A stretch of DNA of 64,000 nt, from the NCBI GenBank assembly GCA_001839685.1, contig MLAK01000598.1, positions 31,142 through 95,141 on the forward strand, given 5' to 3'. The stretch comes from Tritrichomonas foetus (lineage: Eukaryota; Parabasalia; Tritrichomonadida; Tritrichomonadidae). The position numbers were made by a program, and so were the translations under genes. How positions within the stretch are numbered: position 1 is the stretch's first letter; each line of letters starts with the position of its first letter. The notes under the pieces were generated by a model. That model was not told the DNA's origin, ran no database searches, and worked only from the letters and a program-made list of their open reading frames with translations. Positions 1-9,576 of this stretch are shown here, piece by piece.

Positions 1-3000
1 CATCTGATGGTGATGGTGCTATAGATGGATCGATCGTTGGTGGTCTTGGTGTCCTTGATTGTGTTGGAATGTATGAATTATCTTTCATTACAAGTGATAT
101 GCATTTCAAATTATCATAGTTATTATCTTCGTATTTGTGGCATTCAGGTATATAATGATTAACATCATCACTAAAAGGAGATTCAAGATCAATTGCATTT
201 ATAAATGCATTACAATCAAGCTCTGGTGAACAAACAATAGGATAATGTTTATTCTTTAAAACAGAATATTCATAACTAGGCAATTTCGTTCCATTTGGTG
301 CAACATACTTAAAATCAAGAATATATGGAACACTTTCAATATGTGGTGAATAAACAGCTGGATACTCTAAATAATCGAGACTATATTCAATCGTAAAAAT
401 TCGATTATTTGAAAAGTGTATTGTTCCATTTAATAAATCAGGATTATTTTCGAGCCTCGAACCAAGCTTCAAAGTTGCATCACTTTGGAAATTTAATTTA
501 TTAGAGAAAGAAAATATAGAATTTTGATTCAAATGAAAACTTTCAACTTTCACTTCGTTATTTGAATCTAGAGTTTGAATGGAAACTTCATTAATAAAAT
601 TATTGAAGGTTAAACTATGTGAATTAATTACAAATACAAAAGAAGATAAATTTAAATAGAAAGAATAAGTTGTTTTTTCTTCAGTGATAATTAATTCTTT
701 CAATTTAGAAGATTCATCAAAGTTCAAAATTTGGTCTGCTTTCAAATCATGTCCTCTCAACTTAGCGGTTTCAAATTTATCTACATACAAATTATTTTGT
801 GGGAGAAAACTGAATGCTGAGAGATCAAAATCAATTATTTTTGAATCAATCGTGATTTTCTTGCTTACAGATGAAAAAGTTGCAGATGAAGTGATTATAA
901 AACTGTAAAGTGAAAGTGAAGAATTTTGAATGGTGCTATTGAAATTGAATATAATCTTACCATATAGGGATAATTCATGGAATCCAAAAGATGATGAAAC
1001 ATCATTAACAATCAACTCACCACCCGCTAAATTCACAATTGAAGCAGCAATATGACTTGAACCTTTAATTGTTAGTTTATTCTGTGATACTAATTTAACT
1101 GCGCAGAAATTGAGATGAGACAATAAATTCCAGTTATCACCAGCGAATTCAAAGGTGTTTTGAGCAATTTCGTTAGAAAATTGGAAAACTACACATGAAA
1201 TTGATTCCATATCATTATTGACATTTTCAAGTGTGGCTGAGAATGATGAAGGTGAAGTAGCCAATTGCTTAAGATGAATAAAGCCGTTGGTCAAATTGGT
1301 AAAAGTAACTTGCTGTGAACTTTGTCCTTGTAAAATTACGGAATCTTTTCGAATTACCACATTATTGACTTTCAAGCTTGTTGGAATATCTAAATATACA
1401 TTCAGATTATGTGTGCATGGAATTGATTGACCGTTTTGAACTTCATCTTTGATGTGTAATTCTTTCATGACATTTAAACCTGGGAAATTTGTTAAAAATG
1501 AAGATTTACACTTCAAAATATTGATATCAAATAAAGTATTTTGTGAATGAACATGAAAATCTGTATCAATGATTTCTAAATCACCAATACTGATTTGTGA
1601 ATCTACATCAGGTGTGTAAATAGCTGCACCATTTACAATATATTTAGAACGATGTGAATCAATCGGACCAAATAAAAATCCGGCTTTATTATTTGCGTTA
1701 TTAATATTTTCTGATGTTATTGTGATGGCTTCATTTGGATTACCGCTAAAAACAGCAATATGTGGTAAAATTGATTGATCTTGAAGCGATTTTAATCTTA
1801 ATGTTGATTCTTTAATAAATTCAATTTCTAAATATGGATTATTTTCATCACTTACTGAATCAGTAATAACTAACAAATCCGAAGGTGATTCAACTCTTTG
1901 CCTGACACAAATTATAGAATTTGAATCTACGCCAAATGTAATTGAATTGTCGAGGTTTCGATCAGAAATGATCATTTCATTATTTTTAATAACAATTGTG
2001 TTTTGTTCGCTAGTTAAAGTTAAGTATGAATATCCTTTATTGTTTGATGTTATACTATGTGCTTCACGGAAGGAATAAGCTGTTCCATAAATCTCATTTG
2101 CATGAATTGAAAAAGCACCACCCAATCTTATAAACTCGCCATTTATTACTTTCAATGTATTGAAATTTAAAGTTGAACTTTGTTGAATATTGCCAGAAGA
2201 ATGTATTGGACAAATATCTGAATGTTGAATATCAATGGATCGATCTGTTGAGTCGTCTTGTGAAAAATAAACAAATTTAGAATTTTCACTTGATTTGCCA
2301 AAAACATGAAGTGGTTTAGTCGTTGAATGGTTGATTCCTACTGGTGGAATTCCAGTCTTTTGTTTTGGAAATTCTTCGATATAAATTTGAGTCTCTTTTG
2401 TAAAACTAAGTGAAACGAATGGCATGGAATCGCTAACTCCATAACAATCAAAATAAAAATCATCAGGTGAACGAGTGTTTTGTGTGAGAAATGCAGATCC
2501 ATTTCTGAATGAACTCAGCCCCATTTGGCCACCTCCACCTCTTTGATAAAAAACGACTTCATCGTCGTAGATTTTGACGCCATTGAAAAATGACAATAAT
2601 TCACCAATAAAAACAGGATCAGTTGATGAGTCATTAAAATTGATAGTTGACTTGATTTCTTTCTGGCTTTGAAGTCTTTTTATAACACTTTTTGGAATAT
2701 CTTTTGAATGTCTTAAATAATCATTTGAATACATTCTGAATCCAGAAAATGCAAAATCAACATTTTCAGTGAAAAGTTTTCCAAAAAATGGATTTTTAGT
2801 GTTGGTTGGATAAACAGTTACTCCATCATATTCAAAAAGTTCACTTTCATATGTATCTTTTCCACAAAAATCAATTTCTACAAAAGATGACTTTTTATCT
2901 CCATGAAATATCAACGAACGAATATTAACTGATTGAACAAAATCATATTTAACGAGAAGTGGATTTTCGATATCATTGGAAATATACAAATGTAATGATT

Positions 3001-3169
3001 GATATGATCCGTGCGCGTTTTGAAATTGTGAATATTTTGATAAATAATTTTCGAAATCTTTCGGATAGATCGTTGAATCACAATGACTATATTCACTTCT
3101 CTTTGTTTTGGTTACAACACAAACGTTTTTTGCAAGAGCGTAAGCGAGGAAAGAAAAAAATATTGTCAT
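1..3169 (-). CDS. Large secreted or surface protein, probable beta-solenoid; partial, runs off the left edge
   Basis: The reverse strand is open from an ATG at 3169 to the window edge, at least 1056 codons; I checked the frame at many places and saw no stop. The first 13 residues (MTIFFSFLAYALA) are a typical signal peptide. The body is rich in Asn, Ser, Ile, Val and Phe with irregular short strands, including a GGGG segment near residue 210 and an LGGAF segment further on, a texture typical of right-handed beta-helix surface proteins. Just before the edge the protein turns Pro-rich (TPRPPTIDPSIAPSPSD), as in stalks that precede a membrane anchor in trichomonad surface proteins; the anchor would lie outside the window. 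The specific family is not recognised. A CAACTTTTTGAA-type box lies about 55 bp upstream. Secretion is well supported; the fold is inference. Confidence 0.75.
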   Translation of the reverse strand, partial: MTIFFSFLAYALAKNVCVVTKTKRSEYSHCDSTIYPKDFENYLSKYSQFQNAHGSYQSLHLYISNDIENPLLVKYDFVQSVNIRSLIFHGDKKSSFVEIDFCGKDTYESELFEYDGVTVYPTNTKNPFFGKLFTENVDFAFSGFRMYSNDYLRHSKDIPKSVIKRLQSQKEIKSTINFNDSSTDPVFIGELLSFFNGVKIYDDEVVFYQRGGGGQMGLSSFRNGSAFLTQNTRSPDDFYFDCYGVSDSMPFVSLSFTKETQIYIEEFPKQKTGIPPVGINHSTTKPLHVFGKSSENSKFVYFSQDDSTDRSIDIQHSDICPIHSSGNIQQSSTLNFNTLKVINGEFIRLGGAFSIHANEIYGTAYSFREAHSITSNNKGYSYLTLTSEQNTIVIKNNEMIISDRNLDNSITFGVDSNSIICVRQRVESPSDLLVITDSVSDENNPYLEIEFIKESTLRLKSLQDQSILPHIAVFSGNPNEAITITSENINNANNKAGFLFGPIDSHRSKYIVNGAAIYTPDVDSQISIGDLEIIDTDFHVHSQNTLFDINILKCKSSFLTNFPGLNVMKELHIKDEVQNGQSIPCTHNLNVYLDIPTSLKVNNVVIRKDSVILQGQSSQQVTFTNLTNGFIHLKQLATSPSSFSATLENVNNDMESISCVVFQFSNEIAQNTFEFAGDNWNLLSHLNFCAVKLVSQNKLTIKGSSHIAASIVNLAGGELIVNDVSSSFGFHELSLYGKIIFNFNSTIQNSSLSLYSFIITSSATFSSVSKKITIDSKIIDFDLSAFSFLPQNNLYVDKFETAKLRGHDLKADQILNFDESSKLKELIITEEKTTYSFYLNLSSFVFVINSHSLTFNNFINEVSIQTLDSNNEVKVESFHLNQNSIFSFSNKLNFQSDATLKLGSRLENNPDLLNGTIHFSNNRIFTIEYSLDYLEYPAVYSPHIESVPYILDFKYVAPNGTKLPSYEYSVLKNKHYPIVCSPELDCNAFINAIDLESPFSDDVNHYIPECHKYEDNNYDNLKCISLVMKDNSYIPTQSRTPRPPTIDPSIAPSPSD

Positions 3170-3992
3170 CTTTGAAATTGAAAAAAAAAATATTTGTTTT
3201 TCAATACAATCATACAATTATTTATTCAAAAAGTTGTCTATAAAAAAAATCATGATGATTTTTGACCTTTTGAATTGTCTATAACTGTTTTTATTTATTC
3301 AATCTAATTGAATTTCAGAGAAAAAATTGGAATTCTATGTGAACTTTCTATCGTGAATCACGAATAATGAATCAATGTAATGTCCCAAAGCATCAATTCA
3401 ATTTATAATAAATAGCACATTGAGGAAGATTCCATCTCCATAATTTTTTTTTGATTTCATCATTAATAACAAAAAGAATGCCATTAGTGAAGAGGATTCG
3501 AGAAAGAAATCATAACTTGAATAAGTGTAACTTATTTTTGAAGTTGCAAGCAATTTCAACCCAATATTTCAACTTGTGTCAAATGAAAATATGCAATATT
3601 ATTTCAAACTATAGATCATATCTTGATATTCATATGAACAATAATATTATTATGATATTATTCAAAAAAAGTACAAGTGCGGCTTATGGACACTTTTATG
3701 GTCAAAAAACTTCTCGACAAGAATGTTTTTAATAATTTGAATGACCCAAAAAAAAGTTTAACTTTTTGAATTCCGAAAGTGACATGAATATGTTAATGAA
3801 AGGAAGGTTAACCGACTGGAATATGCTCCTCCCATCACCAACCATGAATGATTTCCGATGCAGCCAGTGGTGCATGCTTTGGATAAATAAATGATGTGAT
3901 AATAAAGGATACTGATTGGAATTAGATGATTAATTCTTAGAAAAAGTTAGTTTTCAAATTTAAAAGAATGATTATTTTATTTATTTATGGTT
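3170..3992. other. Intergenic stretch
   Basis: AT-rich and mostly featureless. A TTAACTTTTTGAA box (3758-3770, + strand) precedes a 36-codon ORF at 3784-3894 (+) rich in Met and Trp, followed by AATAAA-like sequence. It may be a micro-gene, but I cannot support it beyond that. Confidence 0.3.
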
Positions 3993-4328
3993 TTATTTCA
4001 ATTCCTCGACCTTTGCCTGAACTTGCTGGGCACTTCCTTCAACAATTGAAGCGAGCTGGCTTGGTTCGCCCTTGAAAAAGCGAACATCTGGAATGTGTGC
4101 GATGTTCCAGTCGTCGCGTGCTCCGCTGACTTTGTCGACATCGCAAATGAGGAAAAGTACATCTGGGTGAGCTGCGGCAACTTTTGGAAGACCGGCGGCG
4201 AGGCGGCGGCAGTCTGGGCACCATGGTGCAGTGAAATCGACAACAACGAGGCCTGGTGTGGACTTGATTTTCTCTTCGATGGTGGCTTTGTTTTCGTTGA
4301 ATGAGACGTAGTTAGCTGGGGCTGACAT
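3993..4328 (-). CDS. Thioredoxin with WCPDC active site
   Basis: This 111-residue protein is one complete thioredoxin fold without signal peptide, so it is probably cytosolic and serves as a dithiol-disulfide reductant. The redox motif is Trp36-Cys37-Pro-Asp-Cys40, with the usual strand before it (VVVDFTAPW) and the cis-proline loop at Ile79-Pro80. Both redox cysteines are present, but the intervening pair is Pro-Asp rather than the classical Gly-Pro, which should change the redox potential; glutaredoxin-like and bacterial PDO-like proteins vary at the same spot. Family length is about 105-110 residues, so it is complete. The region just upstream carries a 15-bp box containing TCACT and TCATT initiator-like sites that is identical to one before the PhnXW gene. 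GC content is clearly higher than in the flanks, as in well expressed genes. Confidence 0.9.
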   Translation of the reverse strand: MSAPANYVSFNENKATIEEKIKSTPGLVVVDFTAPWCPDCRRLAAGLPKVAAAHPDVLFLICDVDKVSGARDDWNIAHIPDVRFFKGEPSQLASIVEGSAQQVQAKVEELK

Positions 4329-4331
4329 TAT

Positions 4332-4346
4332 TTAAAAATGAAGTGA
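4332..4346 (-). promoter_or_regulatory. Initiator-like box of the thioredoxin gene
   Basis: Read toward the gene the sequence is TCACTTCATTTTTAA, ending 3 bp before the ATG. It contains two matches to the trichomonad initiator TCAYW (known from Trichomonas vaginalis). The same 15 bases occur at 13536-13550 upstream of PhnXW. Confidence 0.5.
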
Positions 4347-4750
4347 TGCTTTGACTTCATTTCATCATTACACAAACTGAAAATTGTGAATGAGTGATTT
4401 ATTAGATCAATTGAGAGTATATATGGGCGAACAATTGTTGGCATATAAGAAAAAGTTTTAGGACTGCTAATAATCTTGCAAAAAGTTTTAGCAGCCCTAA
4501 AATTCAATGGGTAATATTGAATTATCTAAAATATGTATTGAATATAAATTTATCGTTTTTTCATAAAATTTACCGCTGATTATTCAGAATTTAATTTTCT
4601 GTAACCAAAATAGTGAGGACGCTATTTTGGTTCAAAGAAGAAAGATAATCATATGCATTGAAGAGATAAATGACAAATGAATCATCGTTTATTCTCTGTT
4701 TTTGTTGATGTTAATCTAAACTTTTCGTCCAATTAATTAATTAATCAACA

Positions 4751-5149
4751 ATGAGTTTACCTGAAAGGTCTACATCGTCCAACCCCAAGGTTGGTCCCAT
4801 GTTGATAGACCTTCCTGAATTTCATGTGAGTCTTCATTTCTGCTGTATTATAATTAGTTAATATTAATTTTTTGGATTTACGCGTATTTCTCTCCATTTA
4901 TGCAGTGTTTCTGAAGGTATGTTCTCAATTTCTGCTGAATAGTTCTTGATTCCTGAAGAATTCCTAGAAATTACTCGAAAATCTATGACCAGCATGTAAG
5001 CCTTTCATATTTTTACTTCATTATTATTTATGTTGTTCCTATTACAATGGCACATTACATAAAATGTAGGAGAGAATTGAGAGAAATACTCGTAAGTCTG
5101 AAATCATTTATGGTTTGTGATGCGCATCACCAGCCAGCATCTTTTCCAG
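4751..5149 (+). other. Possible mini-gene with GT-AG introns, or a structured non-coding RNA
   Basis: An ATG at 4751 opens 25 codons to a GTGAGT site at 4826. Joining 4751-4825 to 4943-4995 and 5070 onward keeps one frame, through candidate introns 4826-4942 (GTGAGT...AATAG) and 4996-5069 (GTAAGC...TGTAG). A third GTAAGT...CCAG pair (5092-5149) would be followed by an in-frame TAA giving about 50 residues; without it the frame runs to a TGA at 5218-5220. Competing evidence: 4763-4812 folds into a long hairpin (AAGGTCTA with TAGACCTT, CCAACC with GGTTGG, loop CCAA), and an Sm-like AATTTTTTGG run follows at about 4866. The product is not recognised in either reading. Introns are scarce in trichomonads, so this needs transcript evidence. 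Confidence 0.35.
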
Positions 5150-5278
5150 TAAACTTTACTTTCATTTGCATATCCATTTCACTCTCCGAATTCAAAAAGT
5201 ATAACTTTTTTGTGTCATGAAAATTACTGAAAACAAAAAGAAAAAGGAAACAATTCATTTTCCGAGAAATTCTTTTAG

Positions 5279-5899
5279 TTATTGAATAGCATCAATTTGT
5301 TGTTCATTTATGTTGTAATTTCCATCTAGTTGTTGTTGTTGAATATCCTGAAAACCTTGATTGGTTGGAATCTGATAGGGTGCATCATTGCTCGAACTTC
5401 TGGGTAACAGTGATATGTTTACTGCTTCAGAAACTAGTTTCTTTACCTTTTCCCAACTTGCTGTAGGTGAAATTCGTTGAACATTAATTCCATCACGAAG
5501 AACAAGGAAGCGTGTAAAATTCCATTCAATTGTCTTTCCACTTCCAGTCACTGGTGCCACTTCTTTTAGCCATCTGTAAAATTGGTGCGTATTCGGACCA
5601 TTTACCTTGGTAAGAGTGAAAACAGGAAATGCAATTCCAGCTTGTTGATATCGAAAGCGTATTTTCGAGGGGACTTTTGACTCCTGATGTAGAAACTGAC
5701 GACATGGAAATGCAAGAACTGTAAAATTGGATGATTCAAATTGCTTATATATCAGCTGAAGCTGTTGAAGATCATTCATCGCTAAACCTTTTGAAGCTGT
5801 GTTTACAATTAACAATACATGACCTTGGTATGTTGAGAATTGAATAGTGTCACCATCAATTGATACAGCAGAAAAGTTGTATGCATTCATCTGATTCAT
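5279..5899 (-). CDS. Glutathione peroxidase-family protein lacking the peroxidatic cysteine
   Basis: This 206-residue protein aligns with the thioredoxin-like glutathione peroxidase family. The N-terminal strand (VLLIVNTASK, residues 28-37) matches the family's VNVAS box, the LAFPCRQF...QE block (62-73) matches LAFPCNQF..QE, and WNFTRFLV near residue 127 matches the WNFTKFLV block carrying the catalytic Trp-Asn. However, where active enzymes have Cys or selenocysteine after ASK, this protein goes directly from Lys37 to Gly38: the residue is deleted, not replaced. Cys66 of the FPC block remains. The C-terminal 40 residues are a Gln/Asn-rich extension not found in the family. Peroxidase activity by the normal mechanism is therefore unlikely; a binding or regulatory role is possible. 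No signal peptide is seen. Confidence 0.85.
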   Translation of the reverse strand: MNQMNAYNFSAVSIDGDTIQFSTYQGHVLLIVNTASKGLAMNDLQQLQLIYKQFESSNFTVLAFPCRQFLHQESKVPSKIRFRYQQAGIAFPVFTLTKVNGPNTHQFYRWLKEVAPVTGSGKTIEWNFTRFLVLRDGINVQRISPTASWEKVKKLVSEAVNISLLPRSSSNDAPYQIPTNQGFQDIQQQQLDGNYNINEQQIDAIQ

Positions 5900-6427
5900 G
5901 AATATATTTTTGATGATGGAATGCTAGTATTGAAATATTGATGATGTGTGTCACTTTTCAAATTGATGAAAGAAGCATATCTTTCGAGAGTAATTGAATA
6001 GAGTTTAAGAGAAAATATGTAAACATATTATAAATTTACTAGTTCAAGGTGATTTGAATGAGATTTTAACAAATGTTTTTTCTTTTTCTATTTCAAATAT
6101 CATAATAAATTGATTAAATGATCGTAACTTTTCGGTTTTATGTCTAATTCATGTCTTATAAGTTATAACCCTATAAATTCATAGTGTTGTGCTCCAATGA
6201 CATAGAAAATTGCATACAAAAAAATAATATGTAAACTACTGAATTTCTGAGTATTTTGAATATTTCTTATGTTTCCTGGTCGCAGATCTTCAATACATTC
6301 AATACTTCACACGATGTTACTTGGAAAAGATTGAATCACTTTCATACACCGATATAAAAATTCAAAGAATAAATAAACAGACAAACTGTGAATCAAACCT
6401 TGGATTTTTTTTTTTGCTTCATAACAA
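5900..6427. other. Intergenic, divergent promoter region
   Basis: The 528 bp lie between two divergent genes. The only feature I can point to is TCATA (6419-6423), an initiator-like site 4 bp before the Rab start codon; otherwise the sequence is plain AT-rich DNA. Confidence 0.35.
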
Positions 6428-7021
6428 ATGACAACTCAACATTCAGCGTCTCAAGCATCGATTAAACTCATTATAGTTGGCACAAGCGGTGTCGGCAAAA
6501 CCAGTCTTATCGCTTCATTTTTCCATCGAAAATTTGATATCAACCCGAACCAAACAGTCGCTCCAGCATTTTGTGGTGCTAATATTCAAATAGATAATAA
6601 TATGACAGTAGATCTCCAAATTTGGGATACCGCCGGCCAAGAGCAATACCAATCAATTAGCCAAATGTTTTATCGTGATGCAAAAGTGGCGTTCGTTTGC
6701 TATGAAAGAGCCAATGAAGAATATGTTACACAGTGGGTATCACGTGTCCGAAATAACGTTCCGGAATGCAATATTATATTAATCACCACAAAAAGTGACA
6801 CGTTGACGCAAGATGAAGTGATAGAAGAAAAAGTGAACAGTAAAAAGATCGCTGACATTGTGCAGGCCTCTTCTCATTTTGTGACTTCTGCAAAAACTGG
6901 TGAATCTGTGCAGGAAGCCTTTCATGCAGCTGCCAAATATGCCAAAGGGGGTCCCCAGCATGAAACGCGCATGCAGAAACTTGATCTTGATCAAGAAAAT
7001 AATAAGAATTCTTGTTGCTAA
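6428..7021 (+). CDS. Rab-family small GTPase
   Basis: This 197-residue protein has the full small-GTPase fold. The P-loop is GTSGVGKTS (18-26), the switch II box WDTAGQE (66-72) retains the catalytic Gln71, and the guanine-specificity box is TKSD (121-124) instead of NKxD, with TSAK near residue 154 as G5. The protein ends in Cys-Cys, the classic double geranylgeranylation signal, so it should act on membranes in vesicle traffic. The effector region (NQTVAPAF) has Thr43 but diverges from named Rab subfamilies, so I give no Rab number. The start ATG follows an initiator-like TCATA. The Asn-to-Thr change in G4 occurs in some natural Rab-like proteins and may lower nucleotide affinity. Trichomonads have very large Rab sets, and this looks like a lineage-specific member. 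Confidence 0.92.
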   Translation: MTTQHSASQASIKLIIVGTSGVGKTSLIASFFHRKFDINPNQTVAPAFCGANIQIDNNMTVDLQIWDTAGQEQYQSISQMFYRDAKVAFVCYERANEEYVTQWVSRVRNNVPECNIILITTKSDTLTQDEVIEEKVNSKKIADIVQASSHFVTSAKTGESVQEAFHAAAKYAKGGPQHETRMQKLDLDQENNKNSCC

Positions 7022-7249
7022 CCTCGTAGTCGTTTTCAAAGCAAACAAAAAATGAGAAAAATTCATTCTTCCAAAATTTCAGAAAGCGAGTTAATCATAA
7101 TGACTGAATAGGCAGTATTATACAGTATTGGAGTTTGATTAGTTTGAGTGAATGTAATTGTTATGTGTAAATAAATCTTTTAGTGAAAATAATTTTATTT
7201 TTTTACTTTGGTGTCTCATTACATGTTTTGTTGATTGTATATTTAGGCA

Positions 7250-7855
7250 ATGAACAAAGATGAAATGAAGAAAGATGAAATGAAGAAAGTTAAAAATGAA
7301 GAAAGATGAAAATGAAGAAAGATGAAANNNNNNNNNNNNNNNNNNNNNNNNNNNNNNNNNNNNNNNNNNNNNNNNNNNNNNNNNNNNNNNNNNNNNNNNN
7401 NNNNNNNNNNNNNNNNNNNNNNNNNNNNNNNNNNNNNNNNNNNNNNNNNNNNNNNNNNNNNNNNNNNNNNNNNNNNNNNNNNNNNNNNNNNNNNNNNNNN
7501 NNNNNNNNNNNNNNNNNNNNNNNNNNNNNNNNNNNNNNNNNNNNNNNNNNNNNNNNNNNNNNNNNNNNNNNNNNNNNNNNNNNNNNNNNNNNNNNNNNNN
7601 NNNNNNNNNNNNNNNNNNNNNNNNNNNNNNNNNNNNNNNNNNNNNNNNNNNNNNNNNNNNNNNNNNNNNNNNNNNNNNNNNNNNNNNNNNNNNNNNNNNN
7701 NNNNNNNNNNNNNNNNNNNNNNNNNNNNNNNNNNNNNNNNNNNNNNNNNNNNNNNNAAAATGAAGAAAGATGAAATGAAGAAAGATGAAATGAAGAAAGT
7801 TAAAAATGAAGAAAGTTAAAAATGAAGAAAGATAAAATGAAGAAAGATAAAAATG
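7250..7855. repeat. Minisatellite of about 15-bp units, interrupted by a gap
   Basis: Units close to AATGAAGAAAGATGA, with variants ending in GTTAAA, are repeated head to tail on both sides of a 429-bp block of N (7328-7756). Open frames through it read as Lys/Glu-rich strings but stop after about 20 codons, so it is not coding. The array lies between the 3' ends of a Rab gene and a charged-protein gene. Confidence 0.9.
7328..7756. other. Assembly gap inside the minisatellite
   Basis: This is 429 consecutive N. Because matching repeat units lie on both sides, the missing sequence is very probably more of the same array, and the gap length may be an estimate. Confidence 0.95.
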
Positions 7856-7951
7856 GAAGTGAATTATATGGAAAACAAGCAATTTAAACTACAGCAATGA
7901 AAGTTCGAAACGATGATTTTATTAATAAAATAACGCAAACAAAAAACATTC

Positions 7952-8560
7952 TCAAGATGAAGATTCATAGTAATCGGAATACTCGTAAGGGACATCATCA
8001 TAATCCGAGTACGATATTTCTAAATTAATGTAGCTATTTTCATCTTCATCAAGTGATTTTGGATTTTCTTTATGTGAAGCTAACTTTGGGAAATTTTCCA
8101 TTTTCTTTGGAACTGGTTTTGTTGTGCTGGGCTGCGGAATCTTCGGCTTTATAGCGGTTGGTTCTTTCGTGTTATTGGCGGGATAATTTTCGCTTGGTTT
8201 TTTCACATTGTTATTCGTATCGATTTGTTTCTTAACTTGGATGTCTTTCGGTTCATCGGGTTTGTCAGTTTGAGGTTCTTCGTTATTTTTTTCGACGGTG
8301 GTAATTTTGGGTTTTTGATTTTTGGCCGCTTTTTTCCTTTCGATCGATGAGCTCGAATGAACAGAAGAATTTTCACTTTCTGAAGAACTCTGGTTTGACG
8401 ATGAAGTATCGCCTTCGATATCTGACGTAGATTTCTTTTTGTTCAGTTTGGCTGGAGGAGGGAGACTTTGATTCGCGTCATCAGTTTTATTTTTACTAGA
8501 TTGTTTCTGGTGAGATTGTTTCTTGTGATGTGTTTCTTCCTGATCTGTTTCATTACACAT
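7952..8560 (-). CDS. Charged Ser-rich low-complexity protein
   Basis: The 202-residue product is not recognised. It is almost entirely low-complexity: a Lys/Gln/His-rich start, a long Ser/Glu-rich segment (about 50-75), a middle rich in Lys, Pro, Asn and Thr, and an acidic Tyr-rich tail (SYSDYDDVPYEYSDYYESSS). There is no signal peptide, membrane segment or coiled coil I can identify, so it is probably an intrinsically disordered nuclear or cytosolic protein; the Ser-rich acidic runs would be good casein kinase 2 sites. Its codon choice is normal for the window and the frame is long for such AT-rich DNA, which argues that it is real. An AAACTTTTT box read toward the gene lies about 50 bp upstream near 8607-8615. 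Function unknown. Confidence 0.65.
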   Translation of the reverse strand: MCNETDQEETHHKKQSHQKQSSKNKTDDANQSLPPPAKLNKKKSTSDIEGDTSSSNQSSSESENSSVHSSSSIERKKAAKNQKPKITTVEKNNEEPQTDKPDEPKDIQVKKQIDTNNNVKKPSENYPANNTKEPTAIKPKIPQPSTTKPVPKKMENFPKLASHKENPKSLDEDENSYINLEISYSDYDDVPYEYSDYYESSS

Positions 8561-9576
8561 CAGATTGGAATTTTTGTCGGAAAAAATACTATGCTTTTTT
8601 TTCTCTTAAAAAGTTTAGTAGAAATACAATTTTTCACAAAATAAACTGTCTGTCTTTTTCTGAATCTATCAACTTTTTCTGAAATTATTTAAAAAGCTCA
8701 AGTATCTAAACACAAAATTTGAGAATAATCGCATCAAGAAATGACCAAAAAAAGTGAACTGAAATAATTATTAATCATTAAAGCTTTTTCTTTAAATCAT
8801 AAAAGGGGCTAATTTGAAACTCGAAGAACTTTCCCAGCTTAGACAAAGAGATATTTCCCATTGCCAAAACTTTTCTGTTGAAACTCATAAAACATTGACA
8901 AGAAACATATGTTATCGACTACTTTTTTATAAAAATGAACTAATGCTTTTGTATAATATATATTGATAATAAATTCCAGGACCTCAAATATGGACCAAAT
9001 AACTACGACCATATCAAAATCAAGAAATTTCAAAATCTTTTTTGAATTTAATGTAATCTAAGCATTGACATGTAGCATAATGTCTGAATATTTGTATTTA
9101 GAGGGGAAAATTATAATCATATCAGTATTTCCTTTGAAGCAAGAAAGTCAGTGATGTAAAGGATAAACGAAAACATTCTTGAAGGTATTGGTCTCACACA
9201 TTTTATCTTTGTCAATATTCTTCATACTAATCAATATTCTTCATGCTAATCAATATTCTTCATACTAATCAATATTCTTCATNCTAATCAATATTCTTCA
9301 TNCTAATCAATATTCTTCATGCTAATCAATATTCTTCATNCTAATCAATATTCTTCATNCTAATCAATATTCTTCATNCTAATCAATATTCTTCATNCNA
9401 ATCAATATTCTTCATNCNAATCAATATTCTTCATTCTAATCAATATTCTTCATTCTAATCAATATTCTTCAGATTAACTTTCATGAACTTTTATTTATTT
9501 TCGTTTCATGGAAAAGGATATTAAGATGTAAGCCAAAAAAAATGTTCTTTGTGTTTAATTTTTTATTCAAACAAGG
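8561..9576. other. Intergenic stretch with a minisatellite
   Basis: Between the charged-protein gene and CK2 beta I see only AT-rich DNA plus the 19-bp tandem array at 9212-9471. A 64-codon reverse ORF (8839-9033) has no family features and looks like chance. Confidence 0.4.
9212..9471. repeat. Minisatellite of 19-bp units, about 14 copies
   Basis: The unit TCAATATTCTTCATACTAA is repeated head to tail. Copies differ mainly at one position (A, G or T), which the assembly often leaves as N, so the array has probably been collapsed from near-identical copies. Confidence 0.95.

Noticed and set aside
7139..7882. Long ORFs spanning the N block in the minisatellite
   Set aside because: Most of the frame is N. 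The real codons are repeat units that stop within about 20 codons in sequenced parts.
8839..9033. 64-codon reverse ORF
   Set aside because: Composition matches chance frames in AT-rich DNA and it carries no motif.
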